Assembly: GCF_041916735.1 (NCBI RefSeq)
Contig: NZ_JAYRYY010000006.1
Length of the DNA: 64,000 nucleotides
Origin: Zoogloea sp016790385
GTDB taxonomy: Bacteria; Pseudomonadota; Gammaproteobacteria; Burkholderiales; Rhodocyclaceae
Reading direction: 5' to 3' (one strand)
The notes under the pieces are model-generated. The model saw only the letters and a list, made by a program, of their open reading frames with translations, was not told where the DNA came from and did not search any database. Made by a program: the position numbers and the translations under genes. Shown piece after piece: positions 17,469-26,375 of this stretch (the stretch's first letter is position 1; the number at the start of each line of letters is the position of its first letter).

Positions 17469-18068
17469 ATGAGCGATCGCGAAATTGACCAGCTATTGGT
17501 CGAGCGAGTGCAGCGTGGAGACAAGCAGGCCTTTGGTCTTCTCGTCTCCAAGTACCAGCGCAAGCTAGGCCGTCTGCTGTCGAGATTGATCCGGGATCCC
17601 GCTGAGGTGGAGGATGTTGCCCAGGAAACGTTCATCAAGGCTTATCGAGCCTTGCCATCGTTTCGGGGTGACAGCGCTTTCTACACATGGCTATACCGGA
17701 TCGGGATCAACACTGCCAAGAATTACCTTGTATCCCAGGGGCGGAGGGCGCCCACTTCGACGGATTTCGATTCCGAGGAGGCCGAAACCTTCGAAGAAGG
17801 AGACCAGCTTCGAGACATCAATACCCCTGAACGTCTTTTGATGACCAAGCAGATCGGCGACACGGTGAACGTGGCCATGGAGGCCCTTCCCGAGGAGCTG
17901 AGGACGGCGATCGTGCTCCGAGAGATCGAGGGATTGAGCTACGAGGAAATCGCCTCGATCATGGAATGCCCAATCGGCACGGTGCGTTCGCGGATATTCC
18001 GCGCGCGTGAAGCAATATCAGAAAAGCTCAAGCCGTTGCTAGATACGGCTCCGAACAAAAGGTGGTAA
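17469..18068 (+). CDS. rpoE: RNA polymerase sigma factor, RpoE/AlgU type
   Basis: An ECF sigma factor (199 residues) for envelope stress. Region 2 is visible as EVEDVAQETFIKAYRALPSFRGDSAFYTWLYRIGINTAKN, given here only as its position (about 46-86), and region 4 as ELRTAIVLREIEGLSYEEIA with a helix-turn-helix up to GTVRSRIFRARE. It heads rpoE-rseA-rseB-rseC-mucD, so it should be held by RseA and released by regulated proteolysis. The gap to rseA is 4 bases. A possible self-recognised promoter lies upstream. Confidence 0.96.
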   Translation: MSDREIDQLLVERVQRGDKQAFGLLVSKYQRKLGRLLSRLIRDPAEVEDVAQETFIKAYRALPSFRGDSAFYTWLYRIGINTAKNYLVSQGRRAPTSTDFDSEEAETFEEGDQLRDINTPERLLMTKQIGDTVNVAMEALPEELRTAIVLREIEGLSYEEIASIMECPIGTVRSRIFRAREAISEKLKPLLDTAPNKRW

Positions 18069-18072
18069 GACG

Positions 18073-18618
18073 ATGAAAGAGAAAGTATCTGCTCTGCTTG
18101 ATGGTGCGCTTGATGAAGCTGCCTCGGACAGAATGCTGGACACGCTGAAGCGTGATGCCGGCTTGAGGCGGGAATGGGAGCGCTACAGCCTCATCGGAGA
18201 TGTGCTGCGGGATGAGCCCGTCCTTTCTGCTGACTTTACCGGTCGGCTTATGCTGCAACTGGATAGCGAGCCCACGATTCTGGCACCGGCGCGTGTTGAG
18301 TCACGGAGCGGCTGGGCGGGGCACTTCATGCCCATCGCGGCGTCGGTGATGGGGGTTGCTGCGGTTGGATGGGTGGCGATGACCCTTAACAGCTCAGGCC
18401 CTGATGTGGCCCAACTGACTGCGCTCAAGAAGCCACAGCCGGTGGTCGCCTCGGTGGCGGATTCCAGCGCTTCGGCTCGGCTTGCGGCGGCGAGCGCCGA
18501 GCCTACCGTGCGTGAGTACTTGATCGCCCATCAGGCCATGGCGCCATCCGCCGCCATGCCAGGCGTGGCGCTTTACGTGCGCTCGGTTTCCGACACGCGG
18601 GCGGCCGGCGAGCGATGA
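18073..18618 (+). CDS. rseA: anti-sigma-E factor RseA
   Basis: 181 residues. The N-terminal cytoplasmic domain starts KEKVSALLDGALDEAA and contains WERYSLIGDVLRDEP, the sigma-binding fold of RseA/MucA. A single membrane helix (about 85-105, PIAASVMGVAAVGWVAM) leads to a periplasmic tail bound by RseB. It is expected to be cut by DegS- and RseP-type proteases, which are not in this window. It overlaps rseB by 4 bases. Confidence 0.92.
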   Translation: MKEKVSALLDGALDEAASDRMLDTLKRDAGLRREWERYSLIGDVLRDEPVLSADFTGRLMLQLDSEPTILAPARVESRSGWAGHFMPIAASVMGVAAVGWVAMTLNSSGPDVAQLTALKKPQPVVASVADSSASARLAAASAEPTVREYLIAHQAMAPSAAMPGVALYVRSVSDTRAAGER

Positions 18619-19580
18619 AGCGCTTTTTGTGCTTCCTGGCGTTCGTATTCGCCGGTTGTGGATCGGCGCTGGCCCAGGTTCCCAATGATCCGCTGAGCTG
18701 GCTCGGAAGAATTTCGAGTGCCGCCCACAAACTGAATTACACGGGCACGTTCACTTATCAAAGTGGCAAGCATGTGGAGACATCGCGCATCACCCATTTG
18801 GTGGACGCGAACGGCGAGTACGAAAAGCTGGAGGCGCTGGACGGAAGCCCGCGGGAGGTGGTCCGCAACAATGATGAGGTGCAGTGTTTTCTCCCGGAGC
18901 AGCGGCTCTTGATCGTGGATCAGTTTGGAGCGAGGCGGAGTTTTCCCGCGCGGCTGCCGCCCTCGCCCAATGCACTGGCCGAGAACTACCGCATACGCAA
19001 GGGTGAGGTTTCGCGGATTGCCGGCATGGAGAGCCAGCAGATCATCCTCGAACCCCGGGACGAGATGCGGTTCGGCCACCATTTTTGGGCCGACGTGGCT
19101 TCGGGCTTGTTGCTCAGGGCCCGTCTGGTCGGTGAGAAGGGTGACAGCATTGAGCAGTTTGTCTTCACCGAAGTCCAGATAGGTGCACCTTTCGATAAGG
19201 AAAAGGTCCGCTCCCGCTTTACCCGCTCTTCCGATTGGAAGGTCGTGAATGCCCGTGGCAACGACGTCCGTGTGGAGGATATTGGCTGGATATTCCGAAA
19301 CTCCATTCCTGGCTTCCGACAAGTTGTTTCCGTGGCGCGCCAAGCACGTAAGGAGCGGGGAGAGGCTTACCACGTGGTGTTCTCCGATGGGCTCGCGGCG
19401 ATCTCCGTGTTCATCGAGCCGGAGTCGGGAAAGGGTGTTGCCCAGAGTGGCTTGAGTGCATCAGGTTCCTTCAATATCTTTCGGCGCACCGTTTCCGATC
19501 ACCGGATCACTGTGCTGGGCGAGGTTCCAGCCCAGGCCTTGGTCCGTATCGCGGACGGTGTTGAGATGCGGAAGCGGTGA
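18615..19580 (+). CDS. rseB: sigma-E regulatory protein RseB/MucB
   Basis: A 321-residue periplasmic protein that binds the RseA periplasmic domain and blocks its cleavage. It has an N-terminal signal sequence (FLCFLAFVFAGCGSALA) and then the typical mature start with DPLSWLGRISSAAHKLNYTGTF. The AGC in the signal could be read as a weak lipobox, but most RseB proteins are soluble. The start overlaps the rseA stop (ATGA), and the stop overlaps the rseC start, so the four genes are translationally linked. Confidence 0.93.
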   Translation: MKRFLCFLAFVFAGCGSALAQVPNDPLSWLGRISSAAHKLNYTGTFTYQSGKHVETSRITHLVDANGEYEKLEALDGSPREVVRNNDEVQCFLPEQRLLIVDQFGARRSFPARLPPSPNALAENYRIRKGEVSRIAGMESQQIILEPRDEMRFGHHFWADVASGLLLRARLVGEKGDSIEQFVFTEVQIGAPFDKEKVRSRFTRSSDWKVVNARGNDVRVEDIGWIFRNSIPGFRQVVSVARQARKERGEAYHVVFSDGLAAISVFIEPESGKGVAQSGLSASGSFNIFRRTVSDHRITVLGEVPAQALVRIADGVEMRKR

Positions 19581-20032
19581 TGCGGGCGCTGGGCGTGGTC
19601 AGTCGGGTCGAGGGTGATTGCGCCTGGGTGGTGGTTTCGGTATCCGGCGGCTGCGGGCGGTGTCATGAGGAGGGGGGGTGCGGCGGTGTGAATATCGCCA
19701 AGCCTTTCGGCCAACACCGACGTGAGTTGCGTGTTCCCAATGATATTGATGCGCGGGCGGGGGAGGCGGTCAATGTTGTCATTGACGACGCTGTGCCCCT
19801 TAGGGCTGCGCTCTTGACCTATGGCTTGCCCATCCTGGGGGTGCTTGTCGGAGCCTGGTTGGGTACGGCTCTGGCAGGAGACGGAAGGGCTGATCTGTCG
19901 GCTGCACTCGGTGCGGGGGCCGGAGGGGTGGTGATGTTCTTCTTTGGTCGTGCCCGAGCGAGCTTCGATGGTGCGATGCCGGTCCGGCTTGAGCGCCCGG
20001 AAGGCCTGGCGGCGGAAGGTTGCCGGAGATGA
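19580..20032 (+). CDS. rseC: RseC/MucC family membrane protein
   Basis: About 150 residues. The N-terminal part carries a cysteine cluster (CGRCHEEGGCGG, about residues 24-35) typical of RseC, which could hold an iron-sulfur cluster; two membrane helices follow (about 70-88 and 100-118). RseC is linked to reduction of SoxR and to sigma-E control in other bacteria. An ATG at 19580 is preferred to the in-frame GTG at 19577; both overlap the rseB stop. The C-terminus overlaps mucD. Confidence 0.85.
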   Translation: MRALGVVSRVEGDCAWVVVSVSGGCGRCHEEGGCGGVNIAKPFGQHRRELRVPNDIDARAGEAVNVVIDDAVPLRAALLTYGLPILGVLVGAWLGTALAGDGRADLSAALGAGAGGVVMFFFGRARASFDGAMPVRLERPEGLAAEGCRR

Positions 20033-21471
20033 TGGCTTCTTCCGCATGCCTGTGGCTGCTGCGCCGTTCTTTCGCAGTGTTGATGTGTTTTGCGCTGTCG
20101 GCTCCGCTGGTGGCAAGGGAGCTGCCTGACTTTGCCGGGCTCGCCGAGAGGCAGGGGTTGGCGGTCGTGAATATCAGCACCACCCAGGCGATCCGGCAGA
20201 CCCGTCCTGGGGTGCCGAGCCTGGATGAAGACGATCCGATGTTCGACTTTTTCCGGCGACTCGTTCCTCGTCATCCCAACTCGCCCAGGGGGCCCGAGCT
20301 TGATAACCGCTCCCTGGGGTCGGGTTTCATAGTCTCCGGTGATGGCCACGTGCTTACCAATGCGCACGTCGTCGAGGGTGCGGAAGAGATCGTCGTGAAG
20401 TTGACAGACAAGCGGGAGTTTCGTGCCCGGGTGATGGGCGTTGACGCCCGCACGGACCTCGCCTTGCTCAAGATCGAGGCCAGCGGCCTGCCGCGGGTGA
20501 GCTTTGGCGATCCGTCGAAGTTGCGAGTTGGCGATTGGGTGGTCGCCATTGGCTCCCCCTTCGGGTTCGAGAATTCCGTCACGGCCGGTATTGTCAGCGC
20601 CAAGGGACGGTCGCTGCCCCAGGAGAATTTTGTCCCGTTCATCCAGACCGACGTTGCCATCAATCCTGGTAACTCCGGTGGTCCTCTCTTCAACATGAAG
20701 GGTGAGGTAGTGGGGATCAATTCCCAGATTTATAGCCGGACGGGCGGGTTCATGGGCCTTTCCTTTGCCATACCCATCGACGTCGCCATGGAAGTGCAGG
20801 AGCAGCTCAGGACCAGTGGTCGCGTTCAACGTGGGCGTATCGGAGTGGTCATCCAGGAGGTCTCCCGTGAGCTTGCCGACAGTTTCAGGCTGGTCAAACC
20901 AGCCGGGGCGCTGGTGAGTTCGGTCGAAAAGGGAAGTCCGGCGGACAAGGCGGGGTTTGAGCAGGGTGATATCGTTTTGAGCTTCGATGGGCGCCCGGTT
21001 GGCGAGTCTTCCGATCTCCCACGCCTTGTTGGCAGCACCCGTCCGGGCAGTCGCGTTCCGGTACAGATCTGGCGACGTGGGGGCGCCAGGATGTTGACGG
21101 TTGCCGTGGCCGAGCTGGCCGAGGAGAAGCCCCGCAAGGTGGTGGCGCGGGTGTCGAGGCCTGAACCCACTTCCCCCAACAAGCTCGGTATCACGGTCGT
21201 CGAGCCCAGTGCGGAGCAGCGCCGTGATGGCCGCTTTGCGGCCGGTGGCGTGGTGGTGGATGCCCTTCGCAGCGCGTCGGCCCGGGCTGCCGAGATCCAG
21301 TCCGGTGACGGTATTCTTGCCATGGTCAGCAAAGGCGTACGTATCGAGATCCGTTCCGTGGATCAGTTCAATCGTGCGGTGGCCGGGCTGGATGCCGGCC
21401 AGGTTGTGACCCTGCTGGTTGCCCGCGGTGACGTGCAGACATTTGTGCCGGTGCGTTCCCTTGAGCGCTGA
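20029..21471 (+). CDS. mucD: DegP/MucD-type periplasmic serine protease
   Basis: A 480-residue Do-like protease with an N-terminal signal (ending near LSAPLVA), a trypsin-like domain with triad His113 (TNAHVVEG), Asp143 (ARTDLALLKI) and Ser216 (NPGNSGGPL), and two PDZ domains; the first contains VEKGSPADKAGFEQGDIVLSFDGRP. It degrades or refolds damaged envelope proteins and, in the MucD role, dampens sigma-E signalling. Start ATG at 20029 overlaps rseC (ATGA) with GGCGGAAGG in front; an ATG at 20032 is a minor alternative. Confidence 0.95.
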   Translation: MMASSACLWLLRRSFAVLMCFALSAPLVARELPDFAGLAERQGLAVVNISTTQAIRQTRPGVPSLDEDDPMFDFFRRLVPRHPNSPRGPELDNRSLGSGFIVSGDGHVLTNAHVVEGAEEIVVKLTDKREFRARVMGVDARTDLALLKIEASGLPRVSFGDPSKLRVGDWVVAIGSPFGFENSVTAGIVSAKGRSLPQENFVPFIQTDVAINPGNSGGPLFNMKGEVVGINSQIYSRTGGFMGLSFAIPIDVAMEVQEQLRTSGRVQRGRIGVVIQEVSRELADSFRLVKPAGALVSSVEKGSPADKAGFEQGDIVLSFDGRPVGESSDLPRLVGSTRPGSRVPVQIWRRGGARMLTVAVAELAEEKPRKVVARVSRPEPTSPNKLGITVVEPSAEQRRDGRFAAGGVVVDALRSASARAAEIQSGDGILAMVSKGVRIEIRSVDQFNRAVAGLDAGQVVTLLVARGDVQTFVPVRSLER

Positions 21472-21712
21472 TCGGGAACTTACCGTGTTGAGTCGGGAGT
21501 GGTGCCACTTATGCCACGATCTCCTTGAAGCCCTCAGGCCGTTGCAGGATGAATTGGGTTTTCGGGTGAGGGTCTTGGACGTGGATGCCGATGAGATGCT
21601 TGAAGCGCGCTGGAGCGAGTGGGTGCCGGTTGTGCTCGATGGCGATACGGAGATCTGCCACCATTTTCTCGATGAGTCTGCGGTTCGTGCTCATTTTCAG
21701 CGTATCGGTTAG
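21461..21712 (+). CDS. glutaredoxin-like protein (DUF836)
   Basis: A short thioredoxin-fold protein (83 residues from a TTG at 21461) with a CHLC redox motif near the N-terminus (SREWCHLCHDLLEAL) and the cis-Pro segment VPVVLDG. It overlaps the 3' end of mucD by 11 bases. A GTG at 21485 is an alternative start that trims 8 residues. Probable cytoplasmic thiol oxidoreductase; its substrate is unknown. Last gene of the rpoE operon before a terminator. Confidence 0.8.
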   Translation: MSADRELTVLSREWCHLCHDLLEALRPLQDELGFRVRVLDVDADEMLEARWSEWVPVVLDGDTEICHHFLDESAVRAHFQRIG

Positions 21713-21746
21713 AATGCAAGTCCTTGCCAGGCAAACAAAATCTATC

Positions 21747-21770
21747 AGGGTGCCCTTCGGCACCCTTTTT
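21747..21770 (+). terminator. intrinsic terminator or attenuator directly before lepA
   Basis: AGGGTGCC (21747-21754) pairs perfectly with GGCACCCT (21759-21766) around a CTTC loop and runs into TTTTT (21766-21770). The T-run ends one base before the first possible lepA ATG (21772). It should end the rpoE-operon transcript, but it also lies in the lepA leader. Confidence 0.8.
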
Positions 21771-21780
21771 CATGGCTCAA

Positions 21781-23577
21781 ATGCAACACATCAGAAATTT
21801 CTCGATCATTGCCCATATCGACCACGGTAAGTCCACCCTGGCCGATCGGATCATCCAATTGTGCGGTGGCCTCTCCGCCCGGGAGATGGAAAGCCAGGTG
21901 CTGGACTCGATGGACATCGAGCGTGAGCGCGGCATCACCATCAAGGCCCAGACGGCGGCGCTGAGTTATCGCGCTCGGGATGGTCAGATTTACAACCTCA
22001 ACCTCATCGACACGCCGGGGCACGTGGACTTTTCCTACGAGGTATCCCGCTCTCTGGCCGCCTGCGAGGGCGGCCTGCTGGTTGTGGACGCATCCCAGGG
22101 AGTGGAGGCCCAGACCGTGGCCAATTGCTATACGGCGCTGGAGCAGGGGGTTGAGGTCGTGCCCGTCCTCAACAAAATGGATCTGCCCCAGGCCAACCCG
22201 GATGGTGCCAAGCAGGAGATCGAAGACGTTATCGGTATCGATGCAACCGACGCGATTCCGTGCTCGGCCAAGACCGGCATGGGTGTAGAGGACATCCTGG
22301 AGGCGGTGATCGCTCGTATTCCTCCGCCCAAGGGGGATCCGGCCGCGCCGCTCAAGGCGCTCATCATCGACTCCTGGTTCGACAACTACGTGGGAGTCGT
22401 GATGCTGGTGCGCGTGGTCGATGGAACGCTTAAGCCCAAGGACAAGATTCTCTTCATGTCCAATGGCAACCAGCATCTGTGCGAGCAGGTGGGCGTGTTC
22501 ACCCCCAAGTCGCAGTCGCGGGAAAACCTCTCCGCGGGGCAGGTAGGCTTCATCATCGCCGGCATCAAGGAGCTGAAATCCGCCAAGGTGGGTGACACCA
22601 TCACGCTGGCGGGCAAGCCGGCGGTGGAGCCACTGGCGGGTTTCAAGGAGATCAAGCCCCAGGTGTTTGCGGGCCTGTATCCGGTGGAGTCCAACGAATA
22701 TGACCAGCTCCGCGAATCCCTCGAAAAGCTGCGTCTCAATGACGCTTCCCTGCAGTTCGAGCCGGAGGTCTCTCAAGCCCTGGGGTTCGGCTTCCGATGC
22801 GGTTTCCTCGGCCTGCTCCACATGGAGATCGTGCAGGAACGCCTGGAGCGCGAGTTCGACATGAACCTCATCACCACGGCGCCCACCGTGGTCTACGAGG
22901 TGCTCATGAAAGATGGGACGGTCGAGCAGATCTCGAACCCGTCACGCCTGCCGGATCTCTCCAAGGTCGAGGAGGTGCGTGAGCCGATCATCAAGGCGAT
23001 CATCTTCCTGCCGCAGGAGTACGTGGGTTCGGTGATCACCCTGTGCAATCAGAAGCGCGGCGCCCAGGTCGACATGCTCTACCATGGTCGTCAGGTCCAG
23101 CTGATCTATGACATGCCGATGAATGAAGTCGTGATGGACTTCTTCGACAAGCTCAAATCGGTGTCGCGAGGCTATGCCTCCCTTGATTACGAGTTCAAGG
23201 AGTACCGCGCCGCCGACCTGGTCAAGCTCGATGTGCTGGTGTCGAGCGAAAAGGTCGATGCCCTATCCATCATCGTGCATCGGGCCAATTCCCAATATCG
23301 TGGTCGCGAGCTGGTTGCCAAGCTGCGCGAGTTGATCCCGCGGCAGATGTTTGACGTGGCCATCCAGGCGGCCATCGGCTCCAACATTGTGGCGCGTGAA
23401 ACCATCAAGGCGTTGCGCAAGAACGTGCTGGCCAAGTGCTACGGTGGCGACATCACGCGGAAGAAAAAGCTCCTCGAGAAGCAGAAGGAGGGCAAGAAGC
23501 GGATGAAGCAAGTGGGTAACGTTGAGATCCCGCAGGAGGCCTTCCTGGCCGTGCTGCGGGTCGATGAAGGCAAATAA
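21781..23577 (+). CDS. lepA: elongation factor 4 (LepA)
   Basis: Ribosome-associated translational GTPase that back-translocates or remodels stalled ribosomes. 598 residues from the ATG at 21781, close to the E. coli length; an ATG at 21772 adds three residues. G motifs: AHIDHGKST (G1), DTPGH (G3), NKMD (G4) and SAKTG (G5). The LepA-specific C-terminal domain ends with the basic RKKKLLEKQKEGKKRMKQ-type segment. No ribosome-binding site is seen because the terminator hairpin fills the region upstream. Confidence 0.97.
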   Translation: MQHIRNFSIIAHIDHGKSTLADRIIQLCGGLSAREMESQVLDSMDIERERGITIKAQTAALSYRARDGQIYNLNLIDTPGHVDFSYEVSRSLAACEGGLLVVDASQGVEAQTVANCYTALEQGVEVVPVLNKMDLPQANPDGAKQEIEDVIGIDATDAIPCSAKTGMGVEDILEAVIARIPPPKGDPAAPLKALIIDSWFDNYVGVVMLVRVVDGTLKPKDKILFMSNGNQHLCEQVGVFTPKSQSRENLSAGQVGFIIAGIKELKSAKVGDTITLAGKPAVEPLAGFKEIKPQVFAGLYPVESNEYDQLRESLEKLRLNDASLQFEPEVSQALGFGFRCGFLGLLHMEIVQERLEREFDMNLITTAPTVVYEVLMKDGTVEQISNPSRLPDLSKVEEVREPIIKAIIFLPQEYVGSVITLCNQKRGAQVDMLYHGRQVQLIYDMPMNEVVMDFFDKLKSVSRGYASLDYEFKEYRAADLVKLDVLVSSEKVDALSIIVHRANSQYRGRELVAKLRELIPRQMFDVAIQAAIGSNIVARETIKALRKNVLAKCYGGDITRKKKLLEKQKEGKKRMKQVGNVEIPQEAFLAVLRVDEGK

Positions 23578-23607
23578 GCCGGACTTTCCGGCAGCAGGAG
23601 TGCGTGC

Positions 23608-24396
23608 GTGAATTTCGCCTTGATTCTTTTTGGCTTGCTTGTGGCGAGTGGTGCTTTATGGGCTTTTGACCGTCTTGTTGCCAGCAAGCGGCGTTCGGTG
23701 GGTGCCAAACCCCCTTGGTGGGTGGAGTACGGTGCCAGTTTCTTTCCGGTGATCCTGCTCGTTTTCTGCCTGCGTTCGTTTGTCGTTGAACCTTTCAAGA
23801 TCCCGTCAGGCTCGATGATCCCCACCCTGTTGGTGGGGGATTTCATCCTGGTTAACAAATGGACTTATGGCATTCGTCTGCCCGTCATCAATAAGAAGAT
23901 CATCGACGTAAATCAGCCCAAGCGCGGTGATGTGATGGTCTTCCGCTTTCCGGCAGATCCGTCCCTTGACTACATCAAGCGTGTGGTGGGGCTGCCCGGG
24001 GATAAGGTTGAGTACATCGACAAAAAGCTCACCATCAACGGCGTTGCAATGCCTCAGCGCGAGGAGGGGGACTATCTGCACACCGACCGTCTCTACTATT
24101 CCCCGCGGCGTTCCGAAAAACTTGGCGATGTCGAGCACAGCATCATTGTGGAAAATGACGCGCCGGCCTTTGTTTCCCAGATCACGCAGTATGCCCATCG
24201 CGAAAACTGCACCTATACTAGCCGTGGCGTATCGTGCACGGTTCCGGACGGGCACTACTTCATGATGGGTGACAACCGGGATGGCAGTTTCGACAGTCGC
24301 GGTTGGGGATTCGTCCCGGAGCAGAATATCGTTGGCAAGGCTTTCTTCATCTGGTTCAATTTCAGTGATCTGAAACGTATCGGCAGCTTCCATTGA
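23608..24396 (+). CDS. lepB: signal peptidase I
   Basis: Membrane protease that removes Sec and Tat signal peptides. 262 residues, two N-terminal membrane segments (about 2-20 and 45-58), catalytic Ser69 in PSGSMIPTL and general-base Lys124 in DYIKRVVGLPGD, with the C-terminal box GDNRDGSFDSR. GTG start at 23608 with CAGGAG upstream. Follows lepA as in most proteobacteria; a small GC hairpin without T-run (23578-23592) lies between them. Confidence 0.96.
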   Translation: MNFALILFGLLVASGALWAFDRLVASKRRSVGAKPPWWVEYGASFFPVILLVFCLRSFVVEPFKIPSGSMIPTLLVGDFILVNKWTYGIRLPVINKKIIDVNQPKRGDVMVFRFPADPSLDYIKRVVGLPGDKVEYIDKKLTINGVAMPQREEGDYLHTDRLYYSPRRSEKLGDVEHSIIVENDAPAFVSQITQYAHRENCTYTSRGVSCTVPDGHYFMMGDNRDGSFDSRGWGFVPEQNIVGKAFFIWFNFSDLKRIGSFH

Positions 24397-24398
24397 TC

Positions 24399-24767
24399 AT
24401 GACGCGAAAAAGTCAGTCGGGCCTCAGCCTCATCGGTGTGCTGTTTGTCGGCGCAGTACTGGGTTTCCTCGTCATCCTTGGTCTGAAGCTGGTTCCGGTC
24501 ATGACCGAGTATTACGGGGTGAAGCGCTCGATCAACGCAGTGGCCAGTGAAGCCGACCCCCAGAACGCGAGTGTGCCCCAGTTGCGCAACGCGTTCGCCA
24601 AGCGTGCCTCCATTGATGACGTCTCGAGCGTGGCGGCCTCTGATCTGGATATCACCAAGGAAGACGGCCGGATCGTGATTTCCGTCGATTACTCCCGCAA
24701 GATTCCCCTGTTCTCCAACGTGAGTCTTGTCATCGATTTCTCCGCGACTACCGGGTCTTCCCGCTGA
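24399..24767 (+). CDS. DUF4845 membrane protein
   Basis: About 122 residues. The N-terminus (RKSQSGLSLIGVLFVGAVLGFLVILGL by position 4-30) looks like a pilin-type or single transmembrane anchor: a G followed by a hydrophobic stretch. The rest is a small periplasmic domain with no catalytic motif. The family sits between lepB and rnc in many betaproteobacteria, but its function is unknown to me. ATG at 24399 is chosen over a TTG at 24393. Confidence 0.85.
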   Translation: MTRKSQSGLSLIGVLFVGAVLGFLVILGLKLVPVMTEYYGVKRSINAVASEADPQNASVPQLRNAFAKRASIDDVSSVAASDLDITKEDGRIVISVDYSRKIPLFSNVSLVIDFSATTGSSR

Positions 24768-24777
24768 GCGGGCCGTA

Positions 24778-25449
24778 ATGAAACTGGAAGGATTGCAAAG
24801 GGCCATCGGCCATCGCTTTGCCCGGCCCGAACTGCTTGAGCAGGCTGTGACCCACCGTAGCTTCGGGTCGCCTCACAACGAGCGCTTGGAGTTTCTGGGG
24901 GACAGCGTCCTCAACTGCGTGACCGCCCTCGCCCTGTTCGGGCGTTTTGCCGAGTTGCGCGAAGGCGATCTGTCGCGCCTTCGCGCCAATCTGGTTCGCC
25001 AGGAGGCGCTGCATCGTCTTGCCGACGGCCTCAATCTGGGGGATTACCTGCGCCTGGGTGAGGGCGAGTTGAAGAGTGGAGGTCATCGTCGCCCTTCCAT
25101 TCTGGCAGACGCCTTGGAAGCCATCTTTGCGGCGGTCTATATTGATGCAGGTTTCGAGGCCGCCAAGGCGGTGATTGATCGCCTGTACGCTCCTTCATTG
25201 GAGGCACTCGACCCTGCTCGTGCGCTCAAGGATCCGAAAACGGCTTTGCAGGAATGGTTGCAAGGTCGGCGCATGGCGCTGCCCCGCTATTCCCTTGCTG
25301 ACACCCGCGGCGAGGCCCATCAGCAGGAATTCGAGGTCGAGTGCGAGATCGCCGGCCTTGGCCTCAAGACCCGAGGCATCGGCGTGAGTCGCCGCGCTGC
25401 CGAACAGCAGTCCGCCCAGCGGGCGCTGGAACTTCTTCCCAAGCAATGA
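24778..25449 (+). CDS. rnc: ribonuclease III
   Basis: Double-strand-specific endoribonuclease for rRNA precursors and structured mRNAs. 223 residues: the catalytic signature NERLEFLGDSVLN (about 38-50), a second acidic cluster at DALEAIFAAVYIDAG, and a C-terminal double-stranded RNA-binding domain (about 150-220). ATG at 24778 gives MKLEGLQRAIGH; upstream residues in the frame are not conserved. Overlaps era by 4 bases. Confidence 0.96.
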   Translation: MKLEGLQRAIGHRFARPELLEQAVTHRSFGSPHNERLEFLGDSVLNCVTALALFGRFAELREGDLSRLRANLVRQEALHRLADGLNLGDYLRLGEGELKSGGHRRPSILADALEAIFAAVYIDAGFEAAKAVIDRLYAPSLEALDPARALKDPKTALQEWLQGRRMALPRYSLADTRGEAHQQEFEVECEIAGLGLKTRGIGVSRRAAEQQSAQRALELLPKQ

Positions 25450-26354
25450 CCGAAATCGTATCCGCCGCCGATCAGCCCTTCCGCACCGGCTTTGTCGCCA
25501 TCGTCGGCCGTCCCAATGTTGGCAAGTCCACACTGCTCAATCGCCTGATAGGGCAGAAGATCAGCATTGTCTCGCGCAAGGCGCAGACCACCCGCCATCG
25601 GGTGACCGGCGTGCTCACCGAGGGGGCGGCCCAATTCATCTTCGTGGATACGCCTGGTTTTCAGACGCGCCACAAGAACGCCCTCAACCGGGCCATGAAC
25701 CGCACTGTCACCCAAGTGCTGGCCGACGTGGATCTGGTGCTTTTCGTCATCGAAAGCGGTCGTTTCGGGCCAGACGATGAGCAGGTGGTCAGACTGCTCC
25801 CCGAGGGGGCAAAGGTGATCCTGGTGGTCAACAAAGTGGATCTTCTTGAGGACAAGGCGCGCATGTTGCCCTTCCTTCAGAAGATGAGCAGCGTCTATCC
25901 CTTCGCCGAGATCGTCCCGGTGAGTGCGGAAAAAGGCCGCAACACCGACCAGCTGATCAAGGCAGCCCAACCCTATCTGCCTGAAGGGGAGCCGATCTTT
26001 GATGCTGATGACATCACTGACCGGAGTGAGCGCTTCCTTGCCGCGGAGTTTCTGCGCGAGAAGCTCTTCCGCCAGCTTGGCGAGGAGCTGCCTTACGGCA
26101 TGACCGTCGAGATTGAGAAGTTCGAGGCCGAGCCCGGTCTGCGCCGCATCCATGCGGCCATCATCGTGGATAAGTCTGCCCACAAGGCCATGGTGATCGG
26201 CAAAGGCGGCGAGCGTCTCAAGCGCATCGGCACCGAGGCCCGCCTCGAGATGGAAAAGCTCTTCGACTCCAAGGTTTTCCTGGAGGTCTGGGTCAAGGTC
26301 AAGAGCGGATGGGCGGATGATGAGCGCGCCCTCAAGAGCCTCGGCTACGAGTAA
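25446..26354 (+). CDS. era: GTPase Era
   Basis: Ras-like GTPase that binds 16S rRNA and aids 30S maturation. 302 residues: G1 GRPNVGKST, G3 DTPGF, G4 NKVD, and a C-terminal KH domain (about 215-290, VIGKGGERLKRIG). The ATG overlaps the rnc stop (ATGA), giving the conserved rnc-era coupling. Confidence 0.97.
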   Translation: MTEIVSAADQPFRTGFVAIVGRPNVGKSTLLNRLIGQKISIVSRKAQTTRHRVTGVLTEGAAQFIFVDTPGFQTRHKNALNRAMNRTVTQVLADVDLVLFVIESGRFGPDDEQVVRLLPEGAKVILVVNKVDLLEDKARMLPFLQKMSSVYPFAEIVPVSAEKGRNTDQLIKAAQPYLPEGEPIFDADDITDRSERFLAAEFLREKLFRQLGEELPYGMTVEIEKFEAEPGLRRIHAAIIVDKSAHKAMVIGKGGERLKRIGTEARLEMEKLFDSKVFLEVWVKVKSGWADDERALKSLGYE

Positions 26355-26375
26355 GCCCATGCGGGACTGCCCGCC

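Noticed and set aside
23578..23592. Hairpin between lepA and lepB as terminator
   Set aside because: Only a 6-bp stem and no T-run; lepA-lepB co-transcription is usual.
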